This document shows positions 1 through 9,355 of a DNA stretch of 64,000 nucleotides, piece by piece. Position 1 is the stretch's first letter; each line of letters starts with the position of its first letter. The notes beneath the pieces were generated by a model. It was not told where the DNA came from, searched no databases, and worked only from the letters and a program-made list of their open reading frames with translations. A program made the position numbers and the translations under genes. The DNA is taken from positions 310,001 through 374,000 of the forward strand of contig JBLDXI010000011.1 in NCBI GenBank assembly GCA_047495785.1. Reading direction: 5' to 3'. This DNA comes from Lepidodermella squamata (lineage: Eukaryota; Gastrotricha).

Positions 1-64
1 TCGTCCTCCGTAGGCATGTGATGTTAATATTAGAGAGTAGAAAAAAGGCCTTACCCGTGAGGGT

Positions 65-1255
65 TTAGGGGACGGCTGACGACAGGCGATCGGCTTCAGG
101 GGCCGACAGATCGGTCGCGAACAACCTGCTTTTGCCCAAAAATTCATAATTTTCGATGCTATTACACACTAATTGCCATTCTTCCCGGTCTCTGGCAGTT
201 ATTTCCGCTAATTCTAGATCCGCAATTTTGTGAATTTCAGTGCGTCGCATTAACAGGGTCGACTTACGGGGTCTCCCGCGTCTAACTGGCTCGTTTGGGT
301 TTTTAATATATTTCACATGAATATCGAACAAACCAATTTTAAGAAGACTCCTTTTCAAGCTATCGGTCCAGCGGGTTGGCGGTTTACCGCGAGGCAAGTA
401 CCAACTCGGGTCGGCCGCTTTCCAATGATATATGGCATTCGTGAGACTTTCAGTGTCATACTCGTCTTGGCGAATAATGTGCCCGAAATATTTCAAACGA
501 TGCTTTTCAATCATTTTACTTAATTCCAAAACGTCACAGATCAATCTAATATCGATGTTAGGTATATAATCTGTTCTAAAAAATCCCATAATGGTTCTGA
601 GCCAGCGCATGAAAGTGACATTTAACCTTTGTTCCTGCTTAGTAGTTGGGTTCCAGGTTTCACAGGCGTAGGTGACGGTAGGAATTACCACACATTTTAA
701 AACTTTCAATTTTGTGGCTAGGCTTATATGTTTTCTGTTACACATCAGCTTGTTAAGAGCACCAAAACAGCTGCCAGCTTTCGCGAGCTTTGATTTCCTC
801 GTCCATTTTACCGTCTGATGTGATTATACTACCTAAATATTTAAAAGATGTAACTTTCTCCAATAATTTTCCATCTAGTTCCAGTTGATAATTGTTATCC
901 TCACCGATCACCATATACTGGGTTTTGCTAACACTAATTTTCAGACCAAGCTCCTGGCAGGCCTTGTTGAAGACATCAAGTAGTAATTTAATTTCCTCGT
1001 GGCTCATACCAATTAAAGTGCCGTCATCTGCAAATGCTATCAGATTCAAAAGCTGCTTACCAGTGATGGGGAAGCCACCCGGGGTGTCCCTCAATTTTTG
1101 ACAAATTTTATCGAACGTCGCGATAAAGAGTAGCGGGGACAGGGGGCAGCCCTGTCTTAAGCCCCTCCTTACCCAGGGCCCTCCTTACCACGAAAAAGTC
1201 CGAGAGCTTATTGTTAATCCTAACCGCTACCTTGTTCGCTCTAGCTATCCCGTGT
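65..1255 (-). mobile_element. LINE (non-LTR retrotransposon) reverse transcriptase, 3' part, frameshifted
   Basis: The minus strand encodes the C-terminal half of a non-LTR retrotransposon reverse transcriptase. Visible motifs in order are RQGCPLSPLLF (about 1130-1160), the catalytic FADD motif (about 1020-1035), the YLGSIITSDGKMDEEI block typical of LINE polymerases (about 790-835), and the downstream TYACETW and RLKYFGHIIR segments (about 680 and 490). The copy is dead. A 16-bp duplication (CCTCCTTACC at 1164-1173 and again at 1180-1189) breaks the frame before the QGCPLSP motif, and a second frameshift lies near 781-786. No 5' part, endonuclease or ORF1 is seen beyond about 1255, so the insertion is 5'-truncated, as is usual for LINEs. 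The stop codon is at 65-67 and the 3' tail runs off the window. Confidence 0.85.
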
Positions 1256-1318
1256 CAACTTATTTATTTATTTATTTAACGGGTGCTTCGAATGGGTGTC
1301 ATACGCGTTACAAAAGTA

Positions 1319-2035
1319 GGTCGTGTGACATTTCCGTCCCGGCAATTCCGCTGGTGAACTTTGCGTCCCGACTTTTCCGCCCAAGACATTACAGCCAGCG
1401 ACTATTCCGCCCACGACGTTTCAGCCAATAATTAAAAATAATTTGTCGAATTTCTTGATAAACACCTAGGGGCGTTGATGACGCGAAGAAAATAATTTTA
1501 ATCTGAGAATAAGATGCGACTTTTCAGCTCACGACCCTAAAGCCCGCGGCCTAACCTTGCTAACTGCCACATCTCCTTCTCTGCTCGACTATGCTTAATT
1601 AATCAATTCGAGATTATAGCAATTCCATTCGCAATTCGCAATTCGGTTGTACTACTCTTGTTATTAGCGAGCAATGAGATCGAACTTCGATCTCTATGTT
1701 AGCAAAAGTCCTCTTGCTATTAAATTACCAATAGAACTTATGGCATAAATTTGTTCCTTTGCCCTAAGCGCCTATGTCGCATGTCGCATTTCTCAAGTTG
1801 CACCTAATAAATAGATTAATTAATTTATACCTGGGGCTCTTGTGTCGTTGGCGTTATTCTCGCGAGCTCACATGTCGTGGGCGTATGAGTCGCTAGCTCA
1901 AATGTCGTGCTTATTGGCTCAATAGTCGCGCGCGTAATTGTCGTTGACAAATTTGGGCTGAAATGTTTTTGGGCGGAATAGTCGGGACGCAAAGTTTAGG
2001 GACGCTAAAGTCGCGACCGGAATTGTCGCCACACC
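1319..2035. mobile_element. MITE-like element with imperfect terminal inverted repeats and 8-bp target duplication
   Basis: This 717-bp element begins GGTCGTGTGACA and its far end reads GGTGTGGCGACA on the opposite strand. The inverted arms (about 1319-1435 and 1950-2035) share subterminal motifs such as ACTTTGCGTCCCGACT and TTCCGCCCA, repeated several times on both arms. It is flanked by the direct repeat CAAAAGTA at 1311-1318 and 2036-2043, which fits an 8-bp target-site duplication of hAT type. No transposase reading frame is present, so it would be non-autonomous. Confidence 0.65.
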
Positions 2036-2210
2036 CAAAAGTAAATTGACACCGCTTCGAATTTCCTGTTGTTGTCCAGTGCCATGTGCCAGGTGCCAGT
2101 CTTGTGTAAATTTGAGCAGGCCTGCGACGCATGAGTGATATCGCTCGAATCCGAATCGACTGCGGACTGGGCGAGAATAATCTTGTTCTATATCTTGTTA
2201 TATATATATA

Positions 2211-2425
2211 CCGTATTACCCCGCTTAATACGACACCCCGTTGCGCCACTTTGAAGGGATACCCACTAATCCCCTTGACCCCCAACGAGGAAACACCTCG
2301 TCTTAACGCTCAATCATGGTTGGGCGCAGCTTACGCGATGGTTTCCGATGTTCAAATACTATCCCCCATAATAGTGGAGAGGGTCAAAGTGGCGCAACGG
2401 GGTGTCGTATTAAGCGGGGTAATAC

Positions 2426-2427
<2 letters not shown>
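2211..2427. mobile_element. Short inverted-repeat element (MITE) with perfect 44-bp arms
   Basis: Positions 2211-2254 and 2384-2427 are perfect reverse complements over 44 bp, beginning CCGTATTACCCCGCTTAATA. The 129-bp centre has no convincing gene. The element sits inside a TA-rich tract, with (TA)n directly on both sides, as expected for an element that targets TA dinucleotides (Tc1/mariner-type MITE). The family assignment is inference; the palindrome is seen directly. Confidence 0.75.

Positions 2428-2456
<29 letters not shown>
2428..2456. repeat. (TA)n microsatellite
   Basis: An uninterrupted run of TA dinucleotides abuts the right arm of the palindromic element. A shorter TA run lies just left of 2211. 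Confidence 0.9.
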
Positions 2457-2459
<3 letters not shown>

Positions 2460-2499
2460 AAATATTTTATCACCCAACTCGCTCTCATCGTGGCCGTAG

Positions 2500-2739
2500 C
2501 ATGTTCAATGCAGCCCTGGATCTTCCTGTGTGGCCGCAGCCAACGTGTGCGACTCCACCTCAAAAACCTGCGTCGCTAAGGGTAGTGGGTCGTCGTGCTC
2601 GAGCGATCAGACGTGCGCACCGCCCGCCAATATCTGCAACGCCTCGGCTAATAACTGCATCGCAAAGACGGCTAGTCAGTGCTATAAACAAGCTATAAAT
2701 GATAAACAAGCCAAATATCCAAGCTGCTTTCATTCGTAA
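2500..2739 (+). CDS. 3' exon of a cysteine-repeat protein, 5' part not found
   Basis: An open frame follows a possible acceptor AG at 2498-2499 and ends with TAA at 2737-2739; AATAAA overlaps the stop at 2739-2744. The peptide has two tandem units with the pattern ANxC-x2-S-x3-C-x-AK, first as ANVCDSTSKTCVAK and then as ANICNASANNCIAK, each preceded by a SSC or TC cysteine pair, and ends in CFHS. Eleven regularly spaced cysteines suggest a secreted, disulfide-rich protein. The upstream exons, including any signal peptide, are not identifiable; the palindromic element and TA tract lie immediately upstream and may have separated or destroyed them. The last 40 bases are repeated at about 6989-7031, the left edge of the 2.7 kb duplication. 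I do not recognise the family. Confidence 0.4.
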   Translation, partial: HVQCSPGSSCVAAANVCDSTSKTCVAKGSGSSCSSDQTCAPPANICNASANNCIAKTASQCYKQAINDKQAKYPSCFHS

Positions 2740-2819
2740 ATAAAACGAAAATGATTGCTGGTAGTTTCAATCGTTATATCTGTTGCATTGAAATTTGAAC
2801 GCCCCTGAGAAAGTGCCAA

Positions 2820-3073
2820 ATGGTATCGAAAGCACCGCAGGTAAGCAAAGAGTTATCATTACCCACGTCCACGGGGTAATGAAGATAATATTTCAAGCTA
2901 AATGATTGATTGATCAGTTCCAAGGTCTGCTGCCGGACCTGCCTGATTACGGGCTGAAAACTCTGGCTGAAAATGCTGCTGACAACGCCGGTCTTAAGTT
3001 CTCCTATGCAGCTTTCAAGAAGGCTTTCGGCGAGGATGGCTTCAAGAAATACGAAGTCCCTGTGTTCCGTTGA
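2820..3073 (+). CDS. Short two-exon hypothetical protein (copy 1)
   Basis: A possible 58-residue protein is encoded by exon 2820-2840 (MVSKAPQ) and exon 2918-3073, joined across a 77-bp intron with a GTAAGC donor and a GATCAG acceptor, phase 0. The second exon reads FQGLLPDLPDYG at its start and ends KKYEVPVFR before TGA. The product is soluble-looking, Lys- and Ala-rich, has no cysteine and no signal peptide. An in-frame TGA lies 24 bases before the ATG, so a longer first exon would need another splice site. It could also be the 3' end of a larger gene whose first exons I cannot see. The family is not recognised. It is repeated without frame change in the second block. Confidence 0.3.
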
Positions 3074-3507
3074 CTAACGACCAAATATATTGGCAACAGC
3101 AGCAGCAAAGCTGCCGCAGTAGCGCCGGGGGGAACCTTTGAGACTGACGAGAACAATGATGGTAGTTCTACCTGTAAACTATCGGGTTAGGCCTGAATCG
3201 ATAAGTGGATAACTAGGCCGGACGAGCGTATAGAGCGAGAAATTACGGAACTGAAATGTTCTCAAATTTCTGTGGGAGTTAATTGCGAAAGCGGCTAATA
3301 CAGCGATAGCTAATGATTGGCCGGCAAGAAAAAATCGGCCAATCATTAGCCCATCAAAGGATTTATGATTTTTTTTATTTCAAAGAAGCAAAAGCTTGTG
3401 TTGCAAAACTACAATAAAAAGTAAAAGCAGTAAGGCTCAGTGGATCTCAGTTGAAAATGCTGATACTATAAAGCTATTTTCCCGTTTAGGATTAATGACA
3501 GCACTGC

Positions 3508-3936
3508 TCATCCCGATCGCTTGGTCGTTGTTGTCGTCCGTTTGCCACACACGCATCGAGATCCAATTCCGCACCACGTCGAAGCGTCATTTGTCGCCGT
3601 GCTAGCTTGGCATGATCCAAAGTCCCACGGTCCTCCCTTCGCGCAGCCTTTCGTGCAGTACGAGTTGCAATCGCAGCAGTCTTTCCGCACGCAGTTCAGG
3701 GATTTCCAGGCGGCACGGATGCACCGGTTGTCGCAAGACCTGTTGGGCCGGTCGCCGCATGATATCTTGTAGGCAACTTAGATTTCAGGCTGCGTAAAAA
3801 GCAGAGACACGTCGAGGGCGGCCAAATCGCTTGGGCATGCCTTGGCAACGTAATACATGAAATCGTCGACAGCATCACCAGCAGCCAGGTTGGGGCCGCA
3901 TACAACAGCGAGTAGCAAAAGCGCAGCAACCTTCAT
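3508..3936 (-). pseudogene. Secreted cysteine-rich protein gene with in-frame TAA (copy 1)
   Basis: From the ATG at 3936 the protein opens with a clear signal peptide (MKVAALLLLAVVCGPNLAAG), then DAVDDFMYYVAKACPSD. The frame meets TAA at 3778-3780 and continues open as a cysteine-rich domain of about 90 residues containing KISCGD, RKDCCDCNSYC, TKGCAKGG, STWCGIGSRCVCGK and a Thr/Lys tail. Both halves are in one frame, and the continuation carries ten or more cysteines, so the stop most likely interrupts a formerly longer protein. No GT/AG intron that removes the stop and keeps the frame was found. A TATA box (CTATAAAAG on the minus strand, 3977-3985) lies about 40 bases before the ATG. The short 52-residue product could still be made. 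The function is unknown. TAA excludes selenocysteine. Confidence 0.55.
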
Positions 3937-3976
3937 TTTCCAGCAGTTGAATGTTGGAAAGCTCATCATCGGCCAG

Positions 3977-3985
3977 CTTTTATAG
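3977..3985 (-). promoter_or_regulatory. TATA box of the secreted cysteine-rich gene (copy 1)
   Basis: CTATAAAAG on the minus strand, 41 bases before the ATG at 3936. It gives a predicted transcription start a few bases before that ATG and rules out the upstream in-frame ATGs as starts. The same site is at 8264-8272 in copy 2. Confidence 0.6.
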
Positions 3986-4546
3986 CCGAGATGTTTCGGC
4001 GGGCTTCATTCTGGAAGCTTCGTCGAGCTCTTCCCCTTCCCCCTTCCTTACTATGATGTTTGACAAATATCTATTTCGTTAGATATTGTCAGCATACACA
4101 CAGCGTAATAGCGGCAACTAACCTGAGCCAGCTATGCTTTTTACATGCTATTCGTTTCGGTTTAAAAGCTGCCAGGTTTTTCAAAAATATATTTTCACAC
4201 GCTACTCGCTACTCCTTTAACATTTAACACACAGATTCATATGCCAGGTATCTATTTTCGTTAATTCTGTCGCTTGTTAAGTGCCATGATCCGACAGCCA
4301 ACGGCGGTTTTTATTCTAGATTCCTGTTGCATTTCGTAAAATTAAATAGACAGGCAATTTATACCTACGTTGTAAAATATACACGTTAAATTGAAGAAAA
4401 AATGTGAATACTATGAAAATTAATCCTAATAGCATCAGTACCGGGAGTCAAATGACTTATACAATATCACAGTTAGGTGGCCAACCTTTGATGAATATTA
4501 TTGATGAATTCAAGTTTGATGAAACTTCTGTATTCATATCGGCCCG

Positions 4547-4604
4547 AGAAACGCTTGAAGATTATGAATGTCATAGTCGGCATATTAACTGCATGACCGT
4601 CTAA
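4547..4604 (+). pseudogene. Relic terminal exon (TLEDYECHSR family), copy 1
   Basis: The peptide ETLEDYECHSRHINCMTV followed by TAA matches the 3' exon of the minus-strand gene at 10957-11326, which reads KTLEDYECHSRPFNCMTV and then continues with a further cysteine (FCIPK). Here that last segment is deleted and no proper upstream exon is recognisable, so this looks like a truncated relic. It converges on the small secreted peptide gene, the same arrangement as at the intact-looking copy. Confidence 0.4.
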
Positions 4605-4735
4605 AAAAACCAATTAATTGCCTCATTTGTTTTATTTCACGCGCAAGACTCAATCAATGAATGGTTGTGCTGCACTGCTCACTCGTCTTACTTCAACTCG
4701 CCGATATTACAGCATTAATCGCTGATTTTAAGGAT

Positions 4736-5068
4736 TCATATGGGGTAGCATAAAACGAACACAAAATACTTCTTGTAAACGCCAGGCATGCCATTGTATG
4801 TGCAGGGGTCGCCCGCTTTCTGACGAGCGGCTTCTTGCGGCTCAGCAACGGATTCGCGGCTCTTCGCGTCGCCAGTGTGCTTCGGGGCCTTGCTTGCGTG
4901 ATGATTCTTATGATCGCGATGAGGGCCTTTCCCGTTGCTTGGAATTGACAGAGCAACAACGACAACTGCAGCCTGTTAGGGGAAAATGAAATTAATTTTA
5001 AGCTAAATTGAGAGGACGGATAGAAGTCGTATTACCAAAACGGCCATGTATAGAGCGAGTTTCGCCAT
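4736..5068 (-). CDS. Small secreted peptide, C-x17-C family (copy 1)
   Basis: Two exons: 5036-5068 (MAKLALYMAVL) and 4736-4972, joined across a 63-bp phase-0 intron (GTAATA donor, CCTAACAG acceptor) that falls inside the signal peptide. The 89-residue precursor continues AAVVVVALSIPSNGKG, then has a His/Lys-rich stretch (HRDHKNHHASKAPKH), an acidic/Ala stretch (SVAEPQEAARQ) and a C-terminal domain with just two cysteines 17 residues apart (CTYNGMPGVYKK to VLC). One disulfide is likely. The spacing and the NG-x2-G motif are kept in the diverged paralogue at 11932-12205. It is secreted by inference from the signal peptide; the role is unknown. The genes at 9023-9355 and 10497-10829 are near-identical copies. 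Confidence 0.65.
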
Positions 5069-5437
5069 GACGATTAGAGATGTGAAGACTGGGAATATTC
5101 AACTTTTCTCAAAGATGAAAGGTTTACAATGATCTTAGCATGGCTGAGCATCTCGAAAACGACTTTTAAATAAACACGACTGATAATGAACTCATCAAAG
5201 TTATTTTCGAGAAATTTGTCATCGGCTTTGACCGGCTGATTCAACAAAATGAGTAGCCGGGCGATGCTGTAAGCCATTAAAATTAGCCGGTACAACCCAC
5301 GCTTTTGTGTTGAATTGTTGATTAATATTGGACAACAATTTGAGGCCGGTAGACAAATTTGTACTAAAAAGGGACATGGAACATTGATGTTTTGTAATTA
5401 AAATTAATTTCCTAATCTCATTTCTATTTCAGCTGAG

Positions 5438-5755
5438 ATTATGGCTGGAAGTATGGCTCGTAAATGAATAAATAAATAAATTACCCATTCGCGGCGGGAT
5501 TTTTGTTCAACCTGATATTGGTGACCGGTGGCGGCCCCGCCAAGCTTAACGTTGAAATAAGCGTTCGAAATAAGCATTAAGAAACGTTGTCATTTCGCTT
5601 CTGAACGATTAAGAATGATTTAACAACCCATGACTATTATTAATGCGTGCGCGTGTTGGTGAATCCGCTTCACAATAAAGCAACAACATTTTATTGTAAA
5701 TATACAGCCAACAACAGAGTCACTTATAAATCGATTTAATAGACAACAACAAATT
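5438..5755. other. Intervening sequence without a gene
   Basis: AT-rich spacer between the first duplicated block and the hypothetical gene at 5756-6042. Parts recur elsewhere: about 5564-5654 matches 9800-9888 in direct orientation, and 5680-5755 matches 10080-10178 in inverted orientation. No gene is seen. Confidence 0.5.
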
Positions 5756-6042
5756 CTAAAATCTGTCTAAATATAATATTTTGGCTATTATCTTTGGTTG
5801 TGGGAGGTCTTGAAATTCACTGCAAATTTCTTGAATTAATTTATTAATTTTGATATAATTTGGGACACGTCGGCGCATTTGGTCGACCTTAGCAGCAGCG
5901 TCGGTGTCCTCGTCACGCAGAAGAGCGACCAGGTTCCAGAGAGCCAACCGACGGCCATGGGCCAATTCATTGAATTTTGAATTGTTACCCTCCCGGTTTT
6001 CCGCTCCTTCACCTCGAGCCGCAAGGCCATAGTGTCGTGATG
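5756..6042 (-). CDS. Hypothetical protein exon (HGRRLALWNLVALLRDEDTD)
   Basis: An open frame of about 95 residues ends at 5756; no start codon is assigned, so it may be an exon. Its C-terminal part is helical and charged, with HGRRLALWNLVALLRDEDTD, KVDQMRRRVPNYIKINKLIQ and a LPQPKIIAKILYLDRF end. A second, inverted copy of the last 68 residues is at 9890-10094, with three amino-acid changes and no frame break. This conservation argues for coding potential now or recently. It lies just downstream of, and on the same strand as, a FLYWCH-like frame, so both may belong to one gene. The family is not recognised. Confidence 0.35.
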
Positions 6043-6104
6043 AACGGCCAACCCTTAATTATTAATGTTGAATTTAATTATATTCTTAAAAGTTGAAGAA
6101 GCAA

Positions 6105-6430
6105 TTAATTTGGTGTTTCCGCCTTGATAATTGAGGTGGCATGGGCCGTCATTGCTTTTCCTACGTTATCAAGCGTGCCATTGTCACGGGTGTAGATTTC
6201 CGCAGTGCCGCGTGTTCTTCGATTGAGTAAACATCGCCAGAATGGCCGGCCATTCTTCATTTTAGCCTCGCGATAGTGTCTGTCGTGGTAGCACAGCAAA
6301 GGTCGGCCTTTGGTTGTACCCGATTGGTAGATCTTATGTTCAAATTCAACTTGCAGCGAAAAACATGCAGAAAAACGCGAAATTTGAATTTCTCGTTTAC
6401 TTTTCCAGGGGGGAGCTGCAAATAAGCGTC
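6105..6430 (-). CDS. FLYWCH-like zinc-finger fragment
   Basis: An open frame contains SGTTKGRPLLCYHDRHYREA, then KNGRPFWRCLLNRRTRGTAE, then a GTLDNVGKAMTAHAT tail. The order hydrophobic/KGRPLL, Y-x(n)-Y, WRC and a terminal His resembles FLYWCH zinc fingers, which bind DNA and occur in nuclear regulators and in Mutator-type transposases. The second zinc-binding cysteine, normally a few residues after WRC, is replaced by Thr, and the final His pair is imperfect, so the finger is probably non-functional or only distantly related. No start codon, transposase core or terminal inverted repeat was found. It overlaps the 5' side of the plus-strand gene fragment at 6474. Confidence 0.35.
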
Positions 6431-6473
6431 AGAATCAACTGATACCTAAGGCTATACTGATACTTTATTTCAG

Positions 6474-6910
6474 CCGTCGACCGCTGCAGTGAATACTTTC
6501 CCTTCATTTGAGGCCTGCTGCAATGCTGCGAAGGGAGCTGATGGCTTAGTTTACGAGATAATTCCCGGCTTTCCGCCTGTGTCAGCTTGCATCTCGAATA
6601 TGGGCGAGACGAAACCTTACAAAATTTCGGCCGCGAACATGGCTGGAACTCCGAATGCATTTTGCTTCCGATTTCCTCTAACCTACGCGGAAGAGTCCCA
6701 CGTTTCCGTTATTAGATTGCTGGTATGATTTTGAGGGTCGCGTACGTATGCTTATTGTCAATTTCGCTTGCAGAGTACGAACCCTCCGCGTTCACGTACG
6801 AGGCATCAACTTTCCTTGGCTGCTGCTTGCTTATGACCACCGGAACTGTGACGGCCGCAACCACGGGCAGTGCCTACGGGGTTTCTGGCTTTGAAATCTG
6901 CAGTAAGTGA
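6474..6910 (+). CDS. CC-motif protein, 5'-incomplete (family member 1)
   Basis: Two exons, 6474-6722 (83 codons) and 6776-6910 (45 codons), joined in phase 0 if the acceptor is the second AG of the CAGAG sequence. Exon 1 has FPSFEACCNAAKG, a VYEIIPGFPPVSACIS segment, KPYKISAANMAGTPNAFCFR and FPLT. Exon 2 has FLGCCLLM and ends GSAYGVSGFEICSK. The exon lengths (249 and 135) equal those of the paralogue at 41874-42361, and the third member is at 36952-37653. The conserved pattern is CC, C, C, CC, C. Members lack recognisable domains of known families. The upstream exons seen in the 37 kb copy are not found here, so this copy may be truncated. No signal peptide is visible. Confidence 0.5.
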
Positions 6911-7106
6911 AGTGGCCCATTGCTGCCTTTGCAAAACGTTTTTGATGCAGCAACTTACTCAACAAGCACTAAGCTCGAAGTAGAAATTATAAACAAGCCA
7001 AATATCCATGCTGCTTTCATTCGTAAATAAAATGAAAATAATTGCTGGTAGTTTCAATCGTTATATCTGTTGCATTGAAATTTGAACGCCCCTGAGAAAG
7101 TGCCAA

Positions 7107-7360
7107 ATGGTATCGAAAGCACCGCAGGTAAGCAAAGAGTTATCATTACCCACGTCCACGGGGTAATGAAGATAATATTTCAAGCTAAATGATTGATTGA
7201 TCAGTTCCAAGGTCTGCTGCCGGACCTGCCTGATTACGGGCTGAAAACTCTGGCTGAAAATGCTGCTGACAACGCCGGTCTTAAGTTCTCCTATGCAGCT
7301 TTCAAGAAGGCTTTCGGCGAGGATGGCTTCAAGAAATACGAAGTCCCTGTGTTCCGTTGA
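7107..7360 (+). CDS. Short two-exon hypothetical protein (copy 2)
   Basis: Exons 7107-7127 and 7205-7360, the duplicate of the gene at 2820-3073 with the same intron and the same predicted 58 residues. Only the last 40 or so bases of the cysteine-repeat gene precede it here, so this gene does not depend on that neighbour. Confidence 0.3.
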
Positions 7361-7794
7361 CTAACGACCAAATATATTGGCAACAGCAGCAGCAAAGCTG
7401 CCGCAGTAGCGCCGGGGGGAACCTTTGAGACTGACGAGAACAATGATGGTAGTTCTACCTGTAAACTATCGGGTTAGGCCTGAATCGATAAGTGGATAAC
7501 TAGGCCGGACGAGCGTATAGAGCGAGAAATTACGGAACTGAAATGTTCTCAAATTTCTGTGGGAGTTAATTGCGAAAGCGGCTAATACAGCGATAGCTAA
7601 TGATTGGCCGGCAAGAAAAAATCGGCCAATCATTAGCCCATCAAAGGATTTATGATTTTTTTTATTTCAAAGAAGCAAAAGCTTGTGTTGCAAAACTACA
7701 ATAAAAAGTAAAAGCAGTAAGGCTCAGTGGATCTCAGTTGAAAATGCTGATACTATAAAGCTATTTTCCCGTTTAGGATTAATGACAGCACTGC

Positions 7795-8223
7795 TCATCC
7801 CGATCGCTTGGTCGTTGTTGTCGTCCGTTTGCCACACACGCATCGAGATCCAATTCCGCACCACGTCGAAGCGTCATTTGTCGCCGTGCTAGCTTGGCAT
7901 GATCCAAAGTCCCACGGTCCTCCCTTCGCGCAGCCTTTCGTGCAGTACGAGTTGCAATCGCAGCAGTCTTTCCGCACGCAGTTCAGGGATTTCCAGGCGG
8001 CACGGATGCACCGGTTGTCGCAAGACCTGTTGGGCCGGTCGCCGCATGATATCTTGTAGGCAACTTAGATTTCAGGCTGCGTAAAAAGCAGAGACACGTC
8101 GAGGGCGGCCAAATCGCTTGGGCATGCCTTGGCAACGTAATACATGAAATCGTCGACAGCATCACCAGCAGCCAGGTTGGGGCCGCATACAACAGCGAGT
8201 AGCAAAAGCGCAGCAACCTTCAT
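7795..8223 (-). pseudogene. Secreted cysteine-rich protein gene with in-frame TAA (copy 2)
   Basis: Duplicate of 3508-3936 with the same ATG, signal peptide, cysteine-rich continuation and TATA box (8264-8272). The internal TAA is at the equivalent position (8065-8067). Because both copies share the stop, it predates the duplication or is maintained; a sequencing error would have to occur twice. Confidence 0.55.
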
Positions 8224-8833
8224 TTTCCAGCAGTTTAATGTTGGAAAGCTCATCATCGGCCAGCTTTTATAGCCGAGATGTTTCGGCGGGCTTCATTCTG
8301 GAAGCTTCGTCGAGCTCTTCCCCTTCCCCCTTCCTTACTATGATGTTTGACAAATATCTATTTCGTTAGATATTGTCAGCATACACACAGCGTAATAGCG
8401 GCAACTAACCTGAGCCAGCTATGCTTTTTACATGCTATTCGTTTCGGTTTAAAAGCTGCCAGGTTTTTCAAAAATATATTTTCACACGCTACTCGCTACT
8501 CCTTTAACATTTAACACACAGATTCATATGCCAGGTATCTATTTTCGTTAATTCTGTCGCTTGTTAAGTGCCATGATCCGACAGCCAACGGCGGTTTTTA
8601 TTCTAGATTCCTGTTGCATTTCGTAAAATTAAATAGACAGGCAATTTATACCTACGTTGTAAAATATACACGTTAAATTGAAGAAAAAATGTGAATACTA
8701 TGAAAATTAATCCTAATAGCATCAGTACCGGGAGTCAAATGACTTATACAATATCACAGTTAGGTGGCCAACCTTTGATGAATATTATTGATAAATTCAA
8801 TTTTGATGAAACTTCTGTATTCATATCGGCCCG

Positions 8834-8891
8834 AGAAACGCTTGAAGATTATGAATGTCATAGTCGGCATATTAACTGCATGACCGTCTAA
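8834..8891 (+). pseudogene. Relic terminal exon (TLEDYECHSR family), copy 2
   Basis: Duplicate of the relic at 4547-4604, with the same truncated end. The flanking frame differs from copy 1 at two residues. Confidence 0.35.
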
Positions 8892-9022
8892 AAAAACCAA
8901 TTAATTGCCTCATTTGTTTTATTTCACGCGCAAGACTCAATCAATGAATGGTTGTGCTGCACTGCTCACTCGTCTTACTTCAACTCGCCGATATTACAGC
9001 ATTAATCGCTGATTTTAAGGAT

Positions 9023-9355
9023 TCATATGGGGTAGCATAAAACGAACACAAAATACTTCTTGTAAACGCCAGGCATGCCATTGTATGTGCAGGGGTCGCC
9101 CGCTTTCTGACGAGCGGCTTCTTGCGGCTCAGCAACGGATTCGCGGCTCTTCGCGTCGCCAGTGTGCTTCGGGGCCTTGCTTGCGTGATGATTCTTATGA
9201 TCGCGATGAGGGCCTTTCCCGTTGCTTGGAATTGACAGAGCAACAACGACAACTGCAGCCTGTTAGGGGAAAATGAAATTAATTTTAAGCTAAATTGAGA
9301 TGACGGATAGAAGTCGTATTACCAAAACGGCCATGTATAAAGCGAACTTTGCCAT
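9023..9355 (-). CDS. Small secreted peptide, C-x17-C family (copy 2)
   Basis: Exons 9323-9355 (MAKFALYMAVL) and 9023-9259, with the same 63-bp phase-0 intron as copy 1. The predicted mature region is identical to copy 1; the only change is Leu4 to Phe in the signal peptide, which is shared with the inverted copy at 10497. Thus copy 3 derives from copy 2, or the two have been homogenised. Confidence 0.65.

Larger units (their letters stand above)
2702..5437. repeat. 2.7 kb segmental duplication, copy 1 (direct repeat of 6989-9726)
   Basis: This block is nearly identical to 6989-9726 at an offset of 4287-4289 bases, with scattered substitutions and small indels. It carries a short two-exon gene, a cysteine-rich secreted gene with an internal stop, a relic exon and a small secreted peptide gene. 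Confidence 0.95.

Noticed and set aside
3778-3780. Selenocysteine recoding of the internal stop
   Set aside because: The stop is TAA, not TGA.
5074-5295. Minus-strand frame with signal-like start (MAYSIARLLILLNQPVKA), repeated at 9361-9666
   Set aside because: The inverted copy at about 10290-10490 has lost the ATG, the homologous region upstream of the 12 kb paralogue is not open in this frame, and its position fits the promoter of the peptide gene.
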